Under the pieces are notes generated by a model, which saw only the letters and a list, made by a program, of their open reading frames with translations, was not told where the DNA came from and did no database searches. Position numbers and translations under genes: made by a program. Shown piece by piece: positions 24,374 to 32,889 of a DNA stretch of 38,935 bases; the stretch's first letter is position 1, and the number at the start of each line of letters is the position of its first letter. The DNA is from Candidatus Poribacteria bacterium (GTDB lineage Bacteria; Poribacteria; WGA-4E; WGA-3G). The DNA lies in contig PYJC01000064.1 of NCBI GenBank assembly GCA_003635255.1, positions 1 through 38,935 of the forward strand, given 5' to 3'.

Positions 24374-24922
24374 TTACTTTTTACTTACAAAACCTCTGTT
24401 AACAAAGCGGACCATGAAGTAGATTAACCAAGTCAGTCCAAATACAATGAAAAAAGTCCCCAAAAAAGTTTCCTTGGAATTATATTTATTGAGTTCTACT
24501 GCTACATTCAAGATTCCAGCTAAAATGCCAAATAGAATAGATAATACAAACGTCACTCTTCCCGCCAAATTTCTTATGATATAGTTTAAAACGAAGTAGA
24601 CTAACCAAATCAGCCCAAATACAATGAAAAAAGTCGCCAAAAATCTATCAATGGAATGATGGTCCCAGGGTTCTGCATTAACCATTCCGGCAGAAAAGCC
24701 AAATAGAATCGATAAAACAAGCGTCAGCCTGAATACCCCTTTTTTATAGTTGATGAACTTAATGTGTTCTTGCATTTCCTCGTCAGATTTAGCATCCTCA
24801 CCGCTAAACCCTCTAACGAAAGAGCTGAAGAAAGGCGAGCGCAGCGGAGCCATCACCACCACAAGGACACAAAACACAAGAGTCACAATTACAAGTACGC
24901 CACCTAAAAGTGAAAGAGCCAT
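24374..24922 (-). CDS. Polytopic membrane protein with internal duplication
   Basis: The 182-residue protein has about five hydrophobic segments. I do not recognise a family. The second and third helices (TLVLSILFGFSAG and FFIVFGLIWLVYFV) are repeated as the fourth and fifth (TFVLSILFGILAG and FFIVFGLTWLIYFM), so it arose by an internal duplication. A charged loop (GEDAKSDEEMQEH) follows the first helix. The base composition is visibly more AT-rich than the flanking DUF1501 and DUF1553 genes. It lies downstream of hicB on the same strand with a 143-base gap and may belong to the same inserted unit. Confidence 0.75.
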   Translation of the reverse strand: MALSLLGGVLVIVTLVFCVLVVVMAPLRSPFFSSFVRGFSGEDAKSDEEMQEHIKFINYKKGVFRLTLVLSILFGFSAGMVNAEPWDHHSIDRFLATFFIVFGLIWLVYFVLNYIIRNLAGRVTFVLSILFGILAGILNVAVELNKYNSKETFLGTFFIVFGLTWLIYFMVRFVNRGFVSKK

Positions 24923-25065
24923 AACAAACTCCTTCCGACGAACGATTTTTTCGCTAAATCAGTTAATCACTCTTAATTTCGCGCCCCCTTCAATCACAAG
25001 TTAACATGGAACGGATAAAAAACTCCTTTTTTTCATTTTATGTGCTTCAATTGTGCAATATCAGT

Positions 25066-25395
25066 TTACGAGTTCTGTCGCACAGCTTGACTGAAAGTAT
25101 CCGCTGCCCACTGATCAAGACTTTTCCCACTGGCTTCTGCAGCTTCAGCAATCGCTACATGGATGTCTGGCGGAATTCGCAATCTTAACTTTCCAGAATA
25201 TGGTTTTTGCGGGGGCTTATTTAATCTCTTACAGGTTGCCAGATAATCCTCTACGGCTTCTTCAAAAATCGCCTGAAGTTCAGGAGCAGTGTCCGCGTGA
25301 AACCCGACGATGTCAGTGATTCCTGCGATATGGCCGACGAGGCATCCATCTTCTTCGCTCCGCTCAATATGTGCACTATAACCCTTGTACTCCAT
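25066..25395 (-). CDS. HicB-family antitoxin
   Basis: The 109-residue protein has a HicB-like partial RNase-H fold at the N-terminus (YSAHIERSEEDGCLVGHIAG, then VGFHADTAPELQAIFEEAVEDYL). A ribbon-helix-helix-type C-terminus follows (GKLRLRIPPDIHVAIAEAA, SGKSLDQWAADTFSQAV). HicB antitoxins bind and mask the HicA RNase and autorepress the operon through the DNA-binding end. The gene begins 4 bases after the stop of the HicA-containing gene, the usual toxin-first order. Together they form a type II toxin-antitoxin pair. Confidence 0.9.
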   Translation of the reverse strand: MEYKGYSAHIERSEEDGCLVGHIAGITDIVGFHADTAPELQAIFEEAVEDYLATCKRLNKPPQKPYSGKLRLRIPPDIHVAIAEAAEASGKSLDQWAADTFSQAVRQNS

Positions 25396-25399
25396 ACGG

Positions 25400-25843
25400 T
25401 TACCTCTGTATCTCTAAAAAACGCCGAATATCCCTCACTTGGTAAGATCGTGCCTCTTTTTGACTGTGAGGCCGGTGAAACGTTACGATAACACCGTTCA
25501 ATTCAAACCTGCTCCTTGATTCTTTTCCCGGAATAGACTTTGCCCCGTATCCTGTCAAGAGCGACTTTATCCGCCACCATTTTAACGTTACTGGGTTCGG
25601 TGTTTTGAAAATAGCGTCTAAAGTGTTCTCATGGTTTGTAAAGCGTCTGACGATAAGTTCAATGGCACCGTAAATAAGCCCTAAGAAGCCAATTAAGCCC
25701 AAACCTATAAGACATCCATTAAACACATCCCAATTATTGTTGCGAATGCCATCAATTAGTCCTATTACCAGACAGAGACCAAATAAGATAAACACAACGC
25801 GCATCAGTGTAGAAGAAACTTTTTTTAAATTTATGGATTTCAT
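25400..25843 (-). CDS. HicA-like toxin fused to an N-terminal two-helix membrane domain
   Basis: The 147-residue protein has two parts. Residues 1-65 contain two hydrophobic segments (about 14-32 and 42-65). Residues 71-147 match the HicA-like toxin type that pairs with HicB-RHH antitoxins: HENTLDAIFKTPNP, LKWWRIKSLLTGYGAKS, SRSRFELNGVIVTFHRPH and YQVRDIRRFLE. HicA toxins are normally about 80-residue soluble RNases. I found no in-frame ATG or GTG at the junction and no ribosome site in front of the one in-frame TTG, so the fusion looks genuine. A GGGTGATTATCA precedes the ATG. The toxin would be tethered to the inner face of the membrane, with HicB encoded 4 bases downstream. Confidence 0.75.
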   Translation of the reverse strand: MKSINLKKVSSTLMRVVFILFGLCLVIGLIDGIRNNNWDVFNGCLIGLGLIGFLGLIYGAIELIVRRFTNHENTLDAIFKTPNPVTLKWWRIKSLLTGYGAKSIPGKESRSRFELNGVIVTFHRPHSQKEARSYQVRDIRRFLEIQR

Positions 25844-25877
25844 TGATAATCACCCAGACATTACTTCAATGCGTAAT

Positions 25878-25905
25878 GGCAGCGCGGTTGAAAACCGCGC
25901 CTGCC
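25878..25905. repeat. GCGCGG-type hairpin, copy 3 of the GGCGAG family
   Basis: GCGCGGTT and AACCGCGC form a perfect 8-bp stem around GAA, extended by GGCA/TGCC with one bulged C. The layout GGTT-loop-AA...CGCCTGCC matches the hairpin at 18529. It lies between the DUF1553 gene and the hicA-like gene. Confidence 0.7.
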
Positions 25906-25924
25906 GGTTCTAAACGACCAAAGA

Positions 25925-28900
25925 TTAATAGCGCGTGATCGTCTCATGTAAATTCAGTATCACCCGTCCGATGGAAGTCCAGGCAGCGAGTTCGGCAGGT
26001 TCAACACCTTCTGTTGCTGGTGCCTCGCCTGCTGCGACCAACGCGCTCGCAGCGTCAAGATTGGCGGTATACTCGGCTTGGTGTTTCTCATAGAGACTTG
26101 TCATAATCTCCAATTCCTTCGGCTGCGGCATCCGCGAGAGTGCCCATTGGTACGCCCAATTGATGCGATCTACGACGGATTCGCCACCTTCGCGGATAAT
26201 CCGATCGGCAAAGACACGTGCTGCCTCAACGTAAGTTGGATCGTTGAGTAGGGTCAATGCCTGCATGGGTGTATTGGAGGTTGCCCGCTCGGCGGTACAC
26301 TCCTGCCGACTCGGTGCGTCAAACGCCATCATACTTGGATGCAAGAAAGTGCGCTGCCAATGTGTATAGAGTCCACGGCGATACTGGCTTTCTCCCTTGT
26401 CGTGGACGTAGGTGCGCTTTGGAAAGTTCAAGTTCGAGTAGTACCCTATTGGCTGGTAAGGTCTCACACTCGGACCGCCAATTTTGGGGACAAGGAGTCC
26501 ACTCAATAGGAGTGCATTGTCACGGACGGTCTCTGCGTTGAGTCGCCAACGTGATTGGCGTGCGATTAAGCGATTGTAAGCGTCCTTTTCGCGCAACGTC
26601 TCTGTCGCTTTTGAGACTTGGCGGTAGGTGTTTGACGTGACGATCAACTTCACCATGTGTTTTACGTTCCAACCGCTCTCCATAAATTCGACGGCGAGCC
26701 AATCGAGTAGTTCTGGGTGTACAGGCGATTCACCTTGTGCGCCGAGGTCATCCAAGACCCGGGAGAGTCCCCTCCCGAAATAGAGTGCCCAAAGCCGGTT
26801 GACAAAGGCACGCGCCGTTAACGGATTATCCTTTGAGACGACCCATCGTGCGAGTTCTAATCGGGTCGGACGACGATTTTTGATGCCGAGATCCCCCAAG
26901 AACGTCGGTATCATAGGTTCGACGATCTCACCGGAGTCATCCAGCCAGTTTCCTCGTGGTAGCACACGTGTTGTGCGAGGTAGCGTGGATTCAGTCATGA
27001 GCGAGTAAGGAATCTGCTTTTCGATCTCGGCTTTCTGCTGCCGTAAATCCGCCATCTGATTTCGGATACCGTCAAGCGCGGGTGTGATGCGGCGATACTC
27101 CGCTGCAATCTGTTCGCGTTGGCTTGTCGTTCTGACGGAAGCATCTACCTGAATTGATGCTATGACTTCTGGTGTATGCGTGTGTTTCACTGCGGATCCA
27201 CGTGTTGTCGCGATGCCAGCAACATCCCAATAAGCGGTGCCGCCAAATTGTGCGAAAGCCATTCCGTTAAGTACACTTCCGGGTTTCAATCCGACATCCG
27301 CGGGATCTACCTCAAGTCGGACCCATGTACCTATTTCTGGCAGGGGCCCCATCGGTTTGTGGGCAGGCGTGTCATTGCCGATCCCACCGAAGTCAATTTT
27401 GTCTTCACCCCAAAAGGCACGGTGATCCCAATTTCCGTCGTTCCACTGGAGCATTACTGTTTTTGGAGGTGCCTCTGGGTCAATCCAGACATAAGCAAAA
27501 AGTTGATCACCTTCAGCGAGGGTAAACTTTCGGTTCGCACCTTGAAAAGCGTGCTGGATGGTTTTTTCATCTGTGGTTGTCTGGCGACGTGATAACAGTT
27601 TACTGAAAACGGGTGCTTCGTTTTTGCCGACAAACGTCCATGTTCCTTGATTCCTGCCGCCGTTTGCCTGCGCGTCGTCCACCCATGCGAAATCAGTAGG
27701 ATCGGTTGATGTGAGAAGCGAGCGAATCTCGATCTCCCACTCCGTTTGTTCTGCTTCCAATCCTGGGGATGATGCTTTGAATACCTGCTCCAGTTTCACT
27801 AATTGATCATCAATTTCCTGCAGTGCTGACTCCTGTGCGGGTGTGGGTAACATCACGACGGGTTCCCATTTACTACCGCCGCCGTATACGCCAGGTCCTT
27901 TAACATCAGCGAAGAAAGCGGCGAAACTATAGAAATCCTTCGCAGTGTAGGGATCGAATTTATGGTCGTGACACTGTGCACAGCCGAGGGTCGCGCCTAA
28001 CCAGACAGAAGCAGTTGTTCGCACCCGATCTGCTGCATAGATTGCGAGATATTCCTTTGCTTGTGCCCCGCCTTCTGAGGTTGTCTGATTCAGACGGTTA
28101 TAACCGGAAGCCACTTTCTGTGTAGCTGTTGAATTCGGCAAGAGATCGCCCGCGAGGTTTTCGATTGTAAACTGATCAAACGGCATGTTGTCATTAAATG
28201 CTTTTATAACATAGTCTCGATAGGGCCAGATGCTCACGTTTTCGTCAGCATGGTAACCACTCGTATCCGCATAGCGCACGAGATCGAGCCAGTACATTGC
28301 CAACTGCTCACCGTACTGCGGTTTAGACAGCAATCTGTTGACCAGAGATTCATAGGCATTAGGACTTTCATCCCTTAAGAACTGCTCCACTTCAGCAGGG
28401 GTCGGCAGCAATCCAGTCAGGTCAAAGTTCAAACGACGGATAAGCGTCCGTTTGTCTGCTTCTGCTGACGGCATGAGTTCCTCTGCTTCTAACCTACCGA
28501 GTATAAACGCGTCGATAGGGTTACGAACCCATGCTGCGTTTTCGACAGCGGGCGGCTCACCCCGTTTGGGTAAATTGTAGACCCAATGTTCTTCCCATTC
28601 GGCACCTTCAGCGATCCACTGAATGAGGGTATCAATCTGTTCCTGTGTCGGCTGCCGATTAGAGATCTGCGGTGGCATTCGCTCGTCAATATTCTCGTGT
28701 GTTATACGGAGGACAAGTTCGCTGTTTTCCGGCTCACCGGGGACGATGATTGGATAACCGCTGGGTGCAGAGAATGCCCCCTCCTTTGTGTCGAGTCGCA
28801 GATCGGCTTGTCGTACGGCCGCATCGGGACCGTGGCATGCGAAGCATTTATCTGACAAGATCGGCAGAATATCTCGGTCAAACCGAAGTTTCTCGGCATT

Positions 28901-29008
28901 AGCGGGTTGTAACGTAATTGTCATTCCTAACAAGAGTATTACAAGCCCTATGCAACTGCTGCGAATCCGTCTCGAAGTATTTAAACGTAATAGCTGTGTC
29001 TGTGACAT
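25925..29008 (-). CDS. Cytochrome-c/DUF1549/DUF1553 protein (planctomycete-type)
   Basis: The 1027-residue precursor has a signal peptide (CIGLVILLLGMTITLQPANA) and a PSCyt1-type haem c site, DKCFACHGPD (Cys55, Cys58, His59). DUF1549 follows, including DAFILGRLEAEEL, RRLNFDLTGLLPTPAEV, a TSGYHADENVSIWPYRDYVI region and GCAQCHDHKFDP, a second CxxCH. A middle section resembles a carbohydrate-binding beta-sandwich, and DUF1553 ends the protein (PLTARAFVNRLWALYFGRGL, TSNTYRQ, TSNTPMQALTLLNDP). The role is unproven; genomic links suggest oxidative breakdown of polysaccharides with DUF1501 partners. The ATG at 29008 has GGAGG 12 bases upstream, a long spacing. Confidence 0.9.
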   Translation of the reverse strand: MSQTQLLRLNTSRRIRSSCIGLVILLLGMTITLQPANAEKLRFDRDILPILSDKCFACHGPDAAVRQADLRLDTKEGAFSAPSGYPIIVPGEPENSELVLRITHENIDERMPPQISNRQPTQEQIDTLIQWIAEGAEWEEHWVYNLPKRGEPPAVENAAWVRNPIDAFILGRLEAEELMPSAEADKRTLIRRLNFDLTGLLPTPAEVEQFLRDESPNAYESLVNRLLSKPQYGEQLAMYWLDLVRYADTSGYHADENVSIWPYRDYVIKAFNDNMPFDQFTIENLAGDLLPNSTATQKVASGYNRLNQTTSEGGAQAKEYLAIYAADRVRTTASVWLGATLGCAQCHDHKFDPYTAKDFYSFAAFFADVKGPGVYGGGSKWEPVVMLPTPAQESALQEIDDQLVKLEQVFKASSPGLEAEQTEWEIEIRSLLTSTDPTDFAWVDDAQANGGRNQGTWTFVGKNEAPVFSKLLSRRQTTTDEKTIQHAFQGANRKFTLAEGDQLFAYVWIDPEAPPKTVMLQWNDGNWDHRAFWGEDKIDFGGIGNDTPAHKPMGPLPEIGTWVRLEVDPADVGLKPGSVLNGMAFAQFGGTAYWDVAGIATTRGSAVKHTHTPEVIASIQVDASVRTTSQREQIAAEYRRITPALDGIRNQMADLRQQKAEIEKQIPYSLMTESTLPRTTRVLPRGNWLDDSGEIVEPMIPTFLGDLGIKNRRPTRLELARWVVSKDNPLTARAFVNRLWALYFGRGLSRVLDDLGAQGESPVHPELLDWLAVEFMESGWNVKHMVKLIVTSNTYRQVSKATETLREKDAYNRLIARQSRWRLNAETVRDNALLLSGLLVPKIGGPSVRPYQPIGYYSNLNFPKRTYVHDKGESQYRRGLYTHWQRTFLHPSMMAFDAPSRQECTAERATSNTPMQALTLLNDPTYVEAARVFADRIIREGGESVVDRINWAYQWALSRMPQPKELEIMTSLYEKHQAEYTANLDAASALVAAGEAPATEGVEPAELAAWTSIGRVILNLHETITRY

Positions 29009-29115
29009 TATGGAATGTTTCCTCCATTTTTTCTGTACGGGTGATGTCCGATGTTCACCTATTGTCAGCACTGATATCAACGCCCATCCTACTATCTTCA
29101 AAGTCTATTAACTAT

Positions 29116-29145
29116 AATATATCATTTAAAGCAAAATACGTGCAA
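29116..29145 (-). promoter_or_regulatory. Candidate promoter for DUF1549/1553 gene
   Basis: On the minus strand TTGCAC (29145-29140) and TATATT (29121-29116) are 18 bases apart, about 100 bases before the chosen ATG. The match is moderate. Confidence 0.35.
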
Positions 29146-29325
29146 GAAAAATCTCGCGATATTCAGAATCGTGCCGTTGCCAATGCTCAGTTATCGGTTG
29201 TCAGTGATCAGCGGCCAGCAGTTGGATGTCGCGACTGAGAAGTGCTTCGCAGTGGGAATCCTACAGGGAAGATACCGGAAACCGGGTTCTCAACGATTCT
29301 GACACCATGAAAATTTATTAGAATT

Positions 29326-29355
29326 TTATTATACTTTAGATTATTATACTTTAGA
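29326..29355. repeat. Perfect tandem pair of TTATTATACTTTAGA
   Basis: Two adjacent identical 15-base units lie just before the ATPase/nuclease remnant. They could mark an old insertion or deletion edge. Confidence 0.8.
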
Positions 29356-29390
29356 GTAACCGATTTATATTTCACACCTCAAACTATTCG

Positions 29391-30166
29391 CAAGGCACTC
29401 CTCAAAGAACGCTTGAACAGTGTCTCAAAAACGAGCTGCTCACACCCCAGGGATATTTGTTTGATGAGGTCAATTTCTTATTACGCACGGAACTTAGGGA
29501 GCCCAGAACGTATGCGAGCCTTCTGCATGTCATTGCTGGTGGTGCGACTCGATTGAATGAAATCTCCCAACGGGTTGGACTTGACTCGACAAACACAAAC
29601 AAATACTTGAGTGTACTTCGAGAGTTAGGTTTGATCAGGCGTGAAACACCGTTGACTGAGCGTGCCCTGAAAAAAGTAGAAAAGGGCTTTATAAAATTGA
29701 GGATAATTATGTCAAATTCTGGTTTCGGTTCGTGCTACCGAATCGAAGTCTCATTGAATCTGGGAACGCAGATTTAGTATATCAACAGATGATTGCGCCG
29801 AATCTGTCGCAGTATATGGAAGAAATTTTTGAAGACGTTTGCCGCCAATACATTGAACGCTATTGGGAGGAGAAACTGAAGATTGCCCCGAAACAGATTG
29901 GGAAACATTGGGAATCCGATCTTGAAATTGATGTATTGACAAAAAATATTGATGGTAGCCATTGGTTCGGGGAATGTAAATGGTGGAATGCCCCAGTCGG
30001 GCAAAATATTCTCAACCACCTCATCGGAAATGCTACAAAAGTTCCGGGGCAATGGAGGCGTAATCCAAGATATATTCTGTTTTTTGCAAGTGGTTTCACA
30101 GAGGCACTCAAACAGCGGGCAGAAGAAGAAGGCATCTTTCTCATTGAAGCAGCGGATCTATTTTAG
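29391..30166 (+). pseudogene. Truncated, frameshifted ATPase/DUF234 (PD-(D/E)xK) gene
   Basis: The sequence matches the C-terminal part of archaeal/bacterial AAA ATPases of the DUF234 type. Homology starts at about YSQGTP (29385), within the post-ATPase region. A winged-helix segment follows (GGATRLNEISQRVGLDSTNT, then YLSVLRELGLIRRETPLTER). The frame then breaks near 29665-29675: the expected continuation EKSRKGLYKIEDNYVKFWFR is present one frame over, consistent with loss of one base in GCCCTG. The second frame has the nuclease-like motif DLEIDV...HWFGECKWW. The entire Walker A/B ATPase domain is missing upstream. The frameshift could be a sequencing error, but the 5' truncation points to a dead gene. 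Confidence 0.8.
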
Positions 30167-30217
30167 TTCCGCTATTGAAGGAACGCATTTTTTTAAACAA
30201 CAGATGGAGAGACAGAA

Positions 30218-30685
30218 ATGGCTAAAATTATCACAGGACATCGTGTTGGACAAAATGGCACAATTCGCGTTGGATGTTCAGCTGTTATTTTTGACAAGCA
30301 TCGCGAAAAGATTCTATTAACAAGACGTGAAGATAACAACCAATGGTGTTTGCCAAGTGGCGGGATGGAGCCAGGAGAAAGCGCAAGTGAGACGTGCATC
30401 CGAGAAGTTGAAGAAGAGACAGGTTTGCAGGTTGTGATAAAACGATTAATCGGCGTTTACACAACCCCAGACGAGTTGGTCGTGTACCGAGACGGAACCA
30501 AAATCCAGTTGGTGGCTCTATGCTTTGAAGCGGAAATTGTGGGGGGTGAACTTCAGTTGAGTCCGGAAACAACCGAATACGGATATTTCTCCTATCGAGA
30601 GATACAGGAGTTGGACCTGCTGTCAAACCACACACAACGTATTAAAGATGCCTACAGTGGAGAAACAACGACTTTTATTAGGTAG
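30218..30685 (+). CDS. Nudix hydrolase
   Basis: The 155-residue protein carries a complete Nudix box at about residues 49-71 (GGMEPGESASETCIREVEEE, then TGL), fitting G-x5-E-x7-REUxEExGU. An IRVGCSAVIFD strand precedes it. Such enzymes hydrolyse nucleoside diphosphates linked to another moiety, using Mg2+ bound by the Glu cluster. The substrate cannot be told. GGAGAGACAGAA precedes the ATG. It lies 51 bases after the ATPase/nuclease remnant on the same strand and is convergent with the dockerin-protein gene. Confidence 0.93.
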   Translation: MAKIITGHRVGQNGTIRVGCSAVIFDKHREKILLTRREDNNQWCLPSGGMEPGESASETCIREVEEETGLQVVIKRLIGVYTTPDELVVYRDGTKIQLVALCFEAEIVGGELQLSPETTEYGYFSYREIQELDLLSNHTQRIKDAYSGETTTFIR

Positions 30686-30868
30686 GGGATGTAGACGGGC
30701 GTTAGTTTTTGTTGTTGAAAAAGGATTTGACATTGTGCTAAAAAAGTTGAATTAACAGTGACACTTGGACACTGTTCTGACCCTGCACGCTTGTGCGGGT
30801 GGTGTCCGCTACCGTCAGAAGTAGTCAAAAAGGTGTCAGTGTCATACCACTGAAAAAGTATATGGGCA

Positions 30869-30896
30869 GTTGGCGAGATTCCGAAACCTCGCCAAC
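30869..30896. repeat. GGCGAG-type hairpin, copy 4
   Basis: GTTGGCGAG and CTCGCCAAC form a perfect 9-bp stem, related to the hairpins at 18529, 19780 and 25878. It lies between the convergent Nudix and dockerin-protein genes, where it might act as a transcription or decay barrier. No T-run follows. A second small hairpin (CCCTGCAC...GTGCGGG) lies at 30781-30799 in the same gap. Confidence 0.7.
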
Positions 30897-30906
30897 AGAA
30901 AGGACG

Positions 30907-32715
30907 CTACTTCAAAATGAGCATCCGTCGCGTCGCGATGAACTCGCCTGCTGTAAGCGTATAGAAATACACACCACTCGCGACGGGTTCACCGAGTGTA
31001 TTTCTACCATCCCAATAGGCTGCACGCCCACGACTTTGATACACACCTATTGCTTGATGTCCAAGTGCCAACGTCCGAACCAATGCGCCATCGGTAGCAT
31101 AGATGGAGACATTCACATCCGCCGGTTTCGCCAACTGATACGGGATCCACGTCTCTGGGTTGAAGGGGTTCGGATAGTTCGCCAAGAGCATCGTTTCTTG
31201 GGGGAGCAACGCGGCGAGGAGTTGCTCTAAGAACAGAACGCCTTTTCGGGCCCTTGGGTCTGTCCAGTTCATTTGCTGTGTCTCGGATAACCAACCTTGC
31301 ACATCTGCGGTGGAGATCCCTACTAAAGCGTTCGTATGCAAAGACGGTGCGGCTGCGCCGTCTTGCCCAAGGGCACCAGCAACCAACACTAAGTCTTGAA
31401 TGTTCACGACCCCATCAACGTTGACATCCGCGGCATTTTCGCCCTGTTTGTCAAGATTTGCAGCAACGAATACCAAATCCTGGATGTTTACTGTACCATC
31501 ACCATTGACATCCGCACGCGCGACCAGCCCAGTCCGAGTGTCCTCAGGGGTCTGTAGAGCCGGGATACCAAGGGCGATGTATCTTGGTGTATCCAATCCC
31601 CAGACGAGGGTTTCGACGTTGGTTCCGTCAAGATTGGCGCGCTGAATTTTACCCTGGCCATCCCCCGAGATAGGACCTTCCGTCCAGTACACCTTACCGC
31701 CGGCTGCATCCAAAGCGATGTCCCAGGGCTTATCATCGGTGTTGACGAGGGTTTGGGCATTTGAGCCGTCAAGGTTGGCACACTGGATTCCCTCTGGGGT
31801 CCCCCAATTTGTCCAGTATATCTTGCCATCGCCCACGGCTAAGGCGACACCGCCTGGGAGTCCGAATTGTAAGGACGGAATAACATCTTCAACATTGGTG
31901 CCATCTAAGTTCGCACGCTGGATTTTACTCTCATTGGTATCACCGGCGTACCCTGCCATTGACCAGTACATTTTACGTTCAGTGACATCCAAGGTGATGT
32001 AATCTGGGTTCTTGATTAATCCGGATACGAGGGTTTCGACGTTGGTTCCGTCAAGGTTGGCGCGCTGAATTTTACCCTGGCCATCCCCCGAGATAGGACC
32101 TTCCGTCCAGTACACCTTACCGCCGGCGACATCTAAAGCGATGTCCCAAGGATCCTCATCGGTATTGACGAGGGTTTGGGCATTTGAGCCATCAAGGTTG
32201 GCACACTGGATTCCACTTGGGAACCCCCAGTCTGTCCAGTACATCTTGCCACCTGCCACGTCCAAGGCGATGCCGCCTAAGAGACCTCTTTCAATGGTGA
32301 TGAGGTCTTTAACATTGGTGCCATCCAGGTCCATACGCTGGATTTTATCCGTGCCCCGGTCGGTCCAGAATATTGGCGGTGCTTGAAGGTCAACAATACC
32401 TCCGAGTTCCTCAATGACCCAGTTCCCCTCGCGTTTGTTGGCAGCGAAGGTATAAGGCTTGCCATTGACAAGCGTGTCTCTGAGATTCAATGCAGCATCG
32501 GCGGTAGCGAACAGGAACTGTCCACTTCCATCATCAAGAACCCTGAACTCGGTCTCGGTACCCGGGTAGGTACAACTCTGTCCCGGCGAAAGCACATCAC
32601 CGACTTCACAGACCCCGCCAGGGGCACCGTAACTCATACCGTGTATGCCGAAACTTACAAAAACACCTATAAGCAGTAACACAAAACTTTTTGAAATTAA
32701 AACTTGCGTTTTCAT
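30907..32715 (-). CDS. Secreted YWTD-repeat/dockerin protein with C-terminal sorting domain
   Basis: The 602-residue precursor has a signal peptide (VLLLIGVFVSFGIHGMSYGA). An LDL-receptor-like beta-propeller follows (about residues 115-390), with repeats such as IFWTDRGTDKIQRMDLDGTN, MYWTDWG and IYWTNWG, each with an 'I.(R/C)ANLDG(T/S)N' strand. Residues about 400-455 form a dockerin-like pair of calcium loops (ADVNGDGTVNIQDLVFVAAN and ADVNVDGVVNIQDLVLVAG). The end (about 510-602) has YPNPFNPETWIPY, GRNTLGEPVASGVYFYTLTAG and RRMLILK, resembling FlgD-like/type IX-style sorting domains. It is probably a surface adhesion or scaffold protein. A 423-bp offset links two near-identical DNA blocks within the propeller. 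Confidence 0.88.
   Translation of the reverse strand: MKTQVLISKSFVLLLIGVFVSFGIHGMSYGAPGGVCEVGDVLSPGQSCTYPGTETEFRVLDDGSGQFLFATADAALNLRDTLVNGKPYTFAANKREGNWVIEELGGIVDLQAPPIFWTDRGTDKIQRMDLDGTNVKDLITIERGLLGGIALDVAGGKMYWTDWGFPSGIQCANLDGSNAQTLVNTDEDPWDIALDVAGGKVYWTEGPISGDGQGKIQRANLDGTNVETLVSGLIKNPDYITLDVTERKMYWSMAGYAGDTNESKIQRANLDGTNVEDVIPSLQFGLPGGVALAVGDGKIYWTNWGTPEGIQCANLDGSNAQTLVNTDDKPWDIALDAAGGKVYWTEGPISGDGQGKIQRANLDGTNVETLVWGLDTPRYIALGIPALQTPEDTRTGLVARADVNGDGTVNIQDLVFVAANLDKQGENAADVNVDGVVNIQDLVLVAGALGQDGAAAPSLHTNALVGISTADVQGWLSETQQMNWTDPRARKGVLFLEQLLAALLPQETMLLANYPNPFNPETWIPYQLAKPADVNVSIYATDGALVRTLALGHQAIGVYQSRGRAAYWDGRNTLGEPVASGVYFYTLTAGEFIATRRMLILK
31606..32283. repeat. Duplicated ~255-bp propeller cassette (offset 423 bp)
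   Basis: The block 31606-31860 reappears at 32029-32283 with only scattered differences. The 423-bp offset equals 141 codons, so it is an in-frame duplication within the YWTD domain, probably recent or kept alike by recombination. Confidence 0.85.
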
Positions 32716-32889
32716 CAGAAAATTTCCTTCATATTTGTTGGATTCTAATCAACAGAAAAGTCCGGAATCTTGTTTACCATTTCCAGTAGGTTGCGTGTGC
32801 TTTTCGTTTGCGGAAAGGCAGCGACGAGTCATTCGACTACTGTCCAACCAGGGACCAGCTACCGAGGTTATGTCAAAAGTTCCCATCGC

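Larger units (their letters stand above)
29009..29390. other. Divergent intergenic region
   Basis: No gene is supported in these 382 bases. It holds the candidate minus-strand promoter at 29116-29145, degenerate palindromes around 29190-29290, and a perfect tandem pair of the 15-base unit TTATTATACTTTAGA at 29326-29355. Confidence 0.6.

Noticed and set aside
30686..30868. Possible short gene or RNA after the Nudix gene
   Set aside because: Only short imperfect inverted repeats (GCAC/GTGC, CAGTGACAC/GTGTCAGTG) are present; no coding frame or known RNA pattern was recognised.
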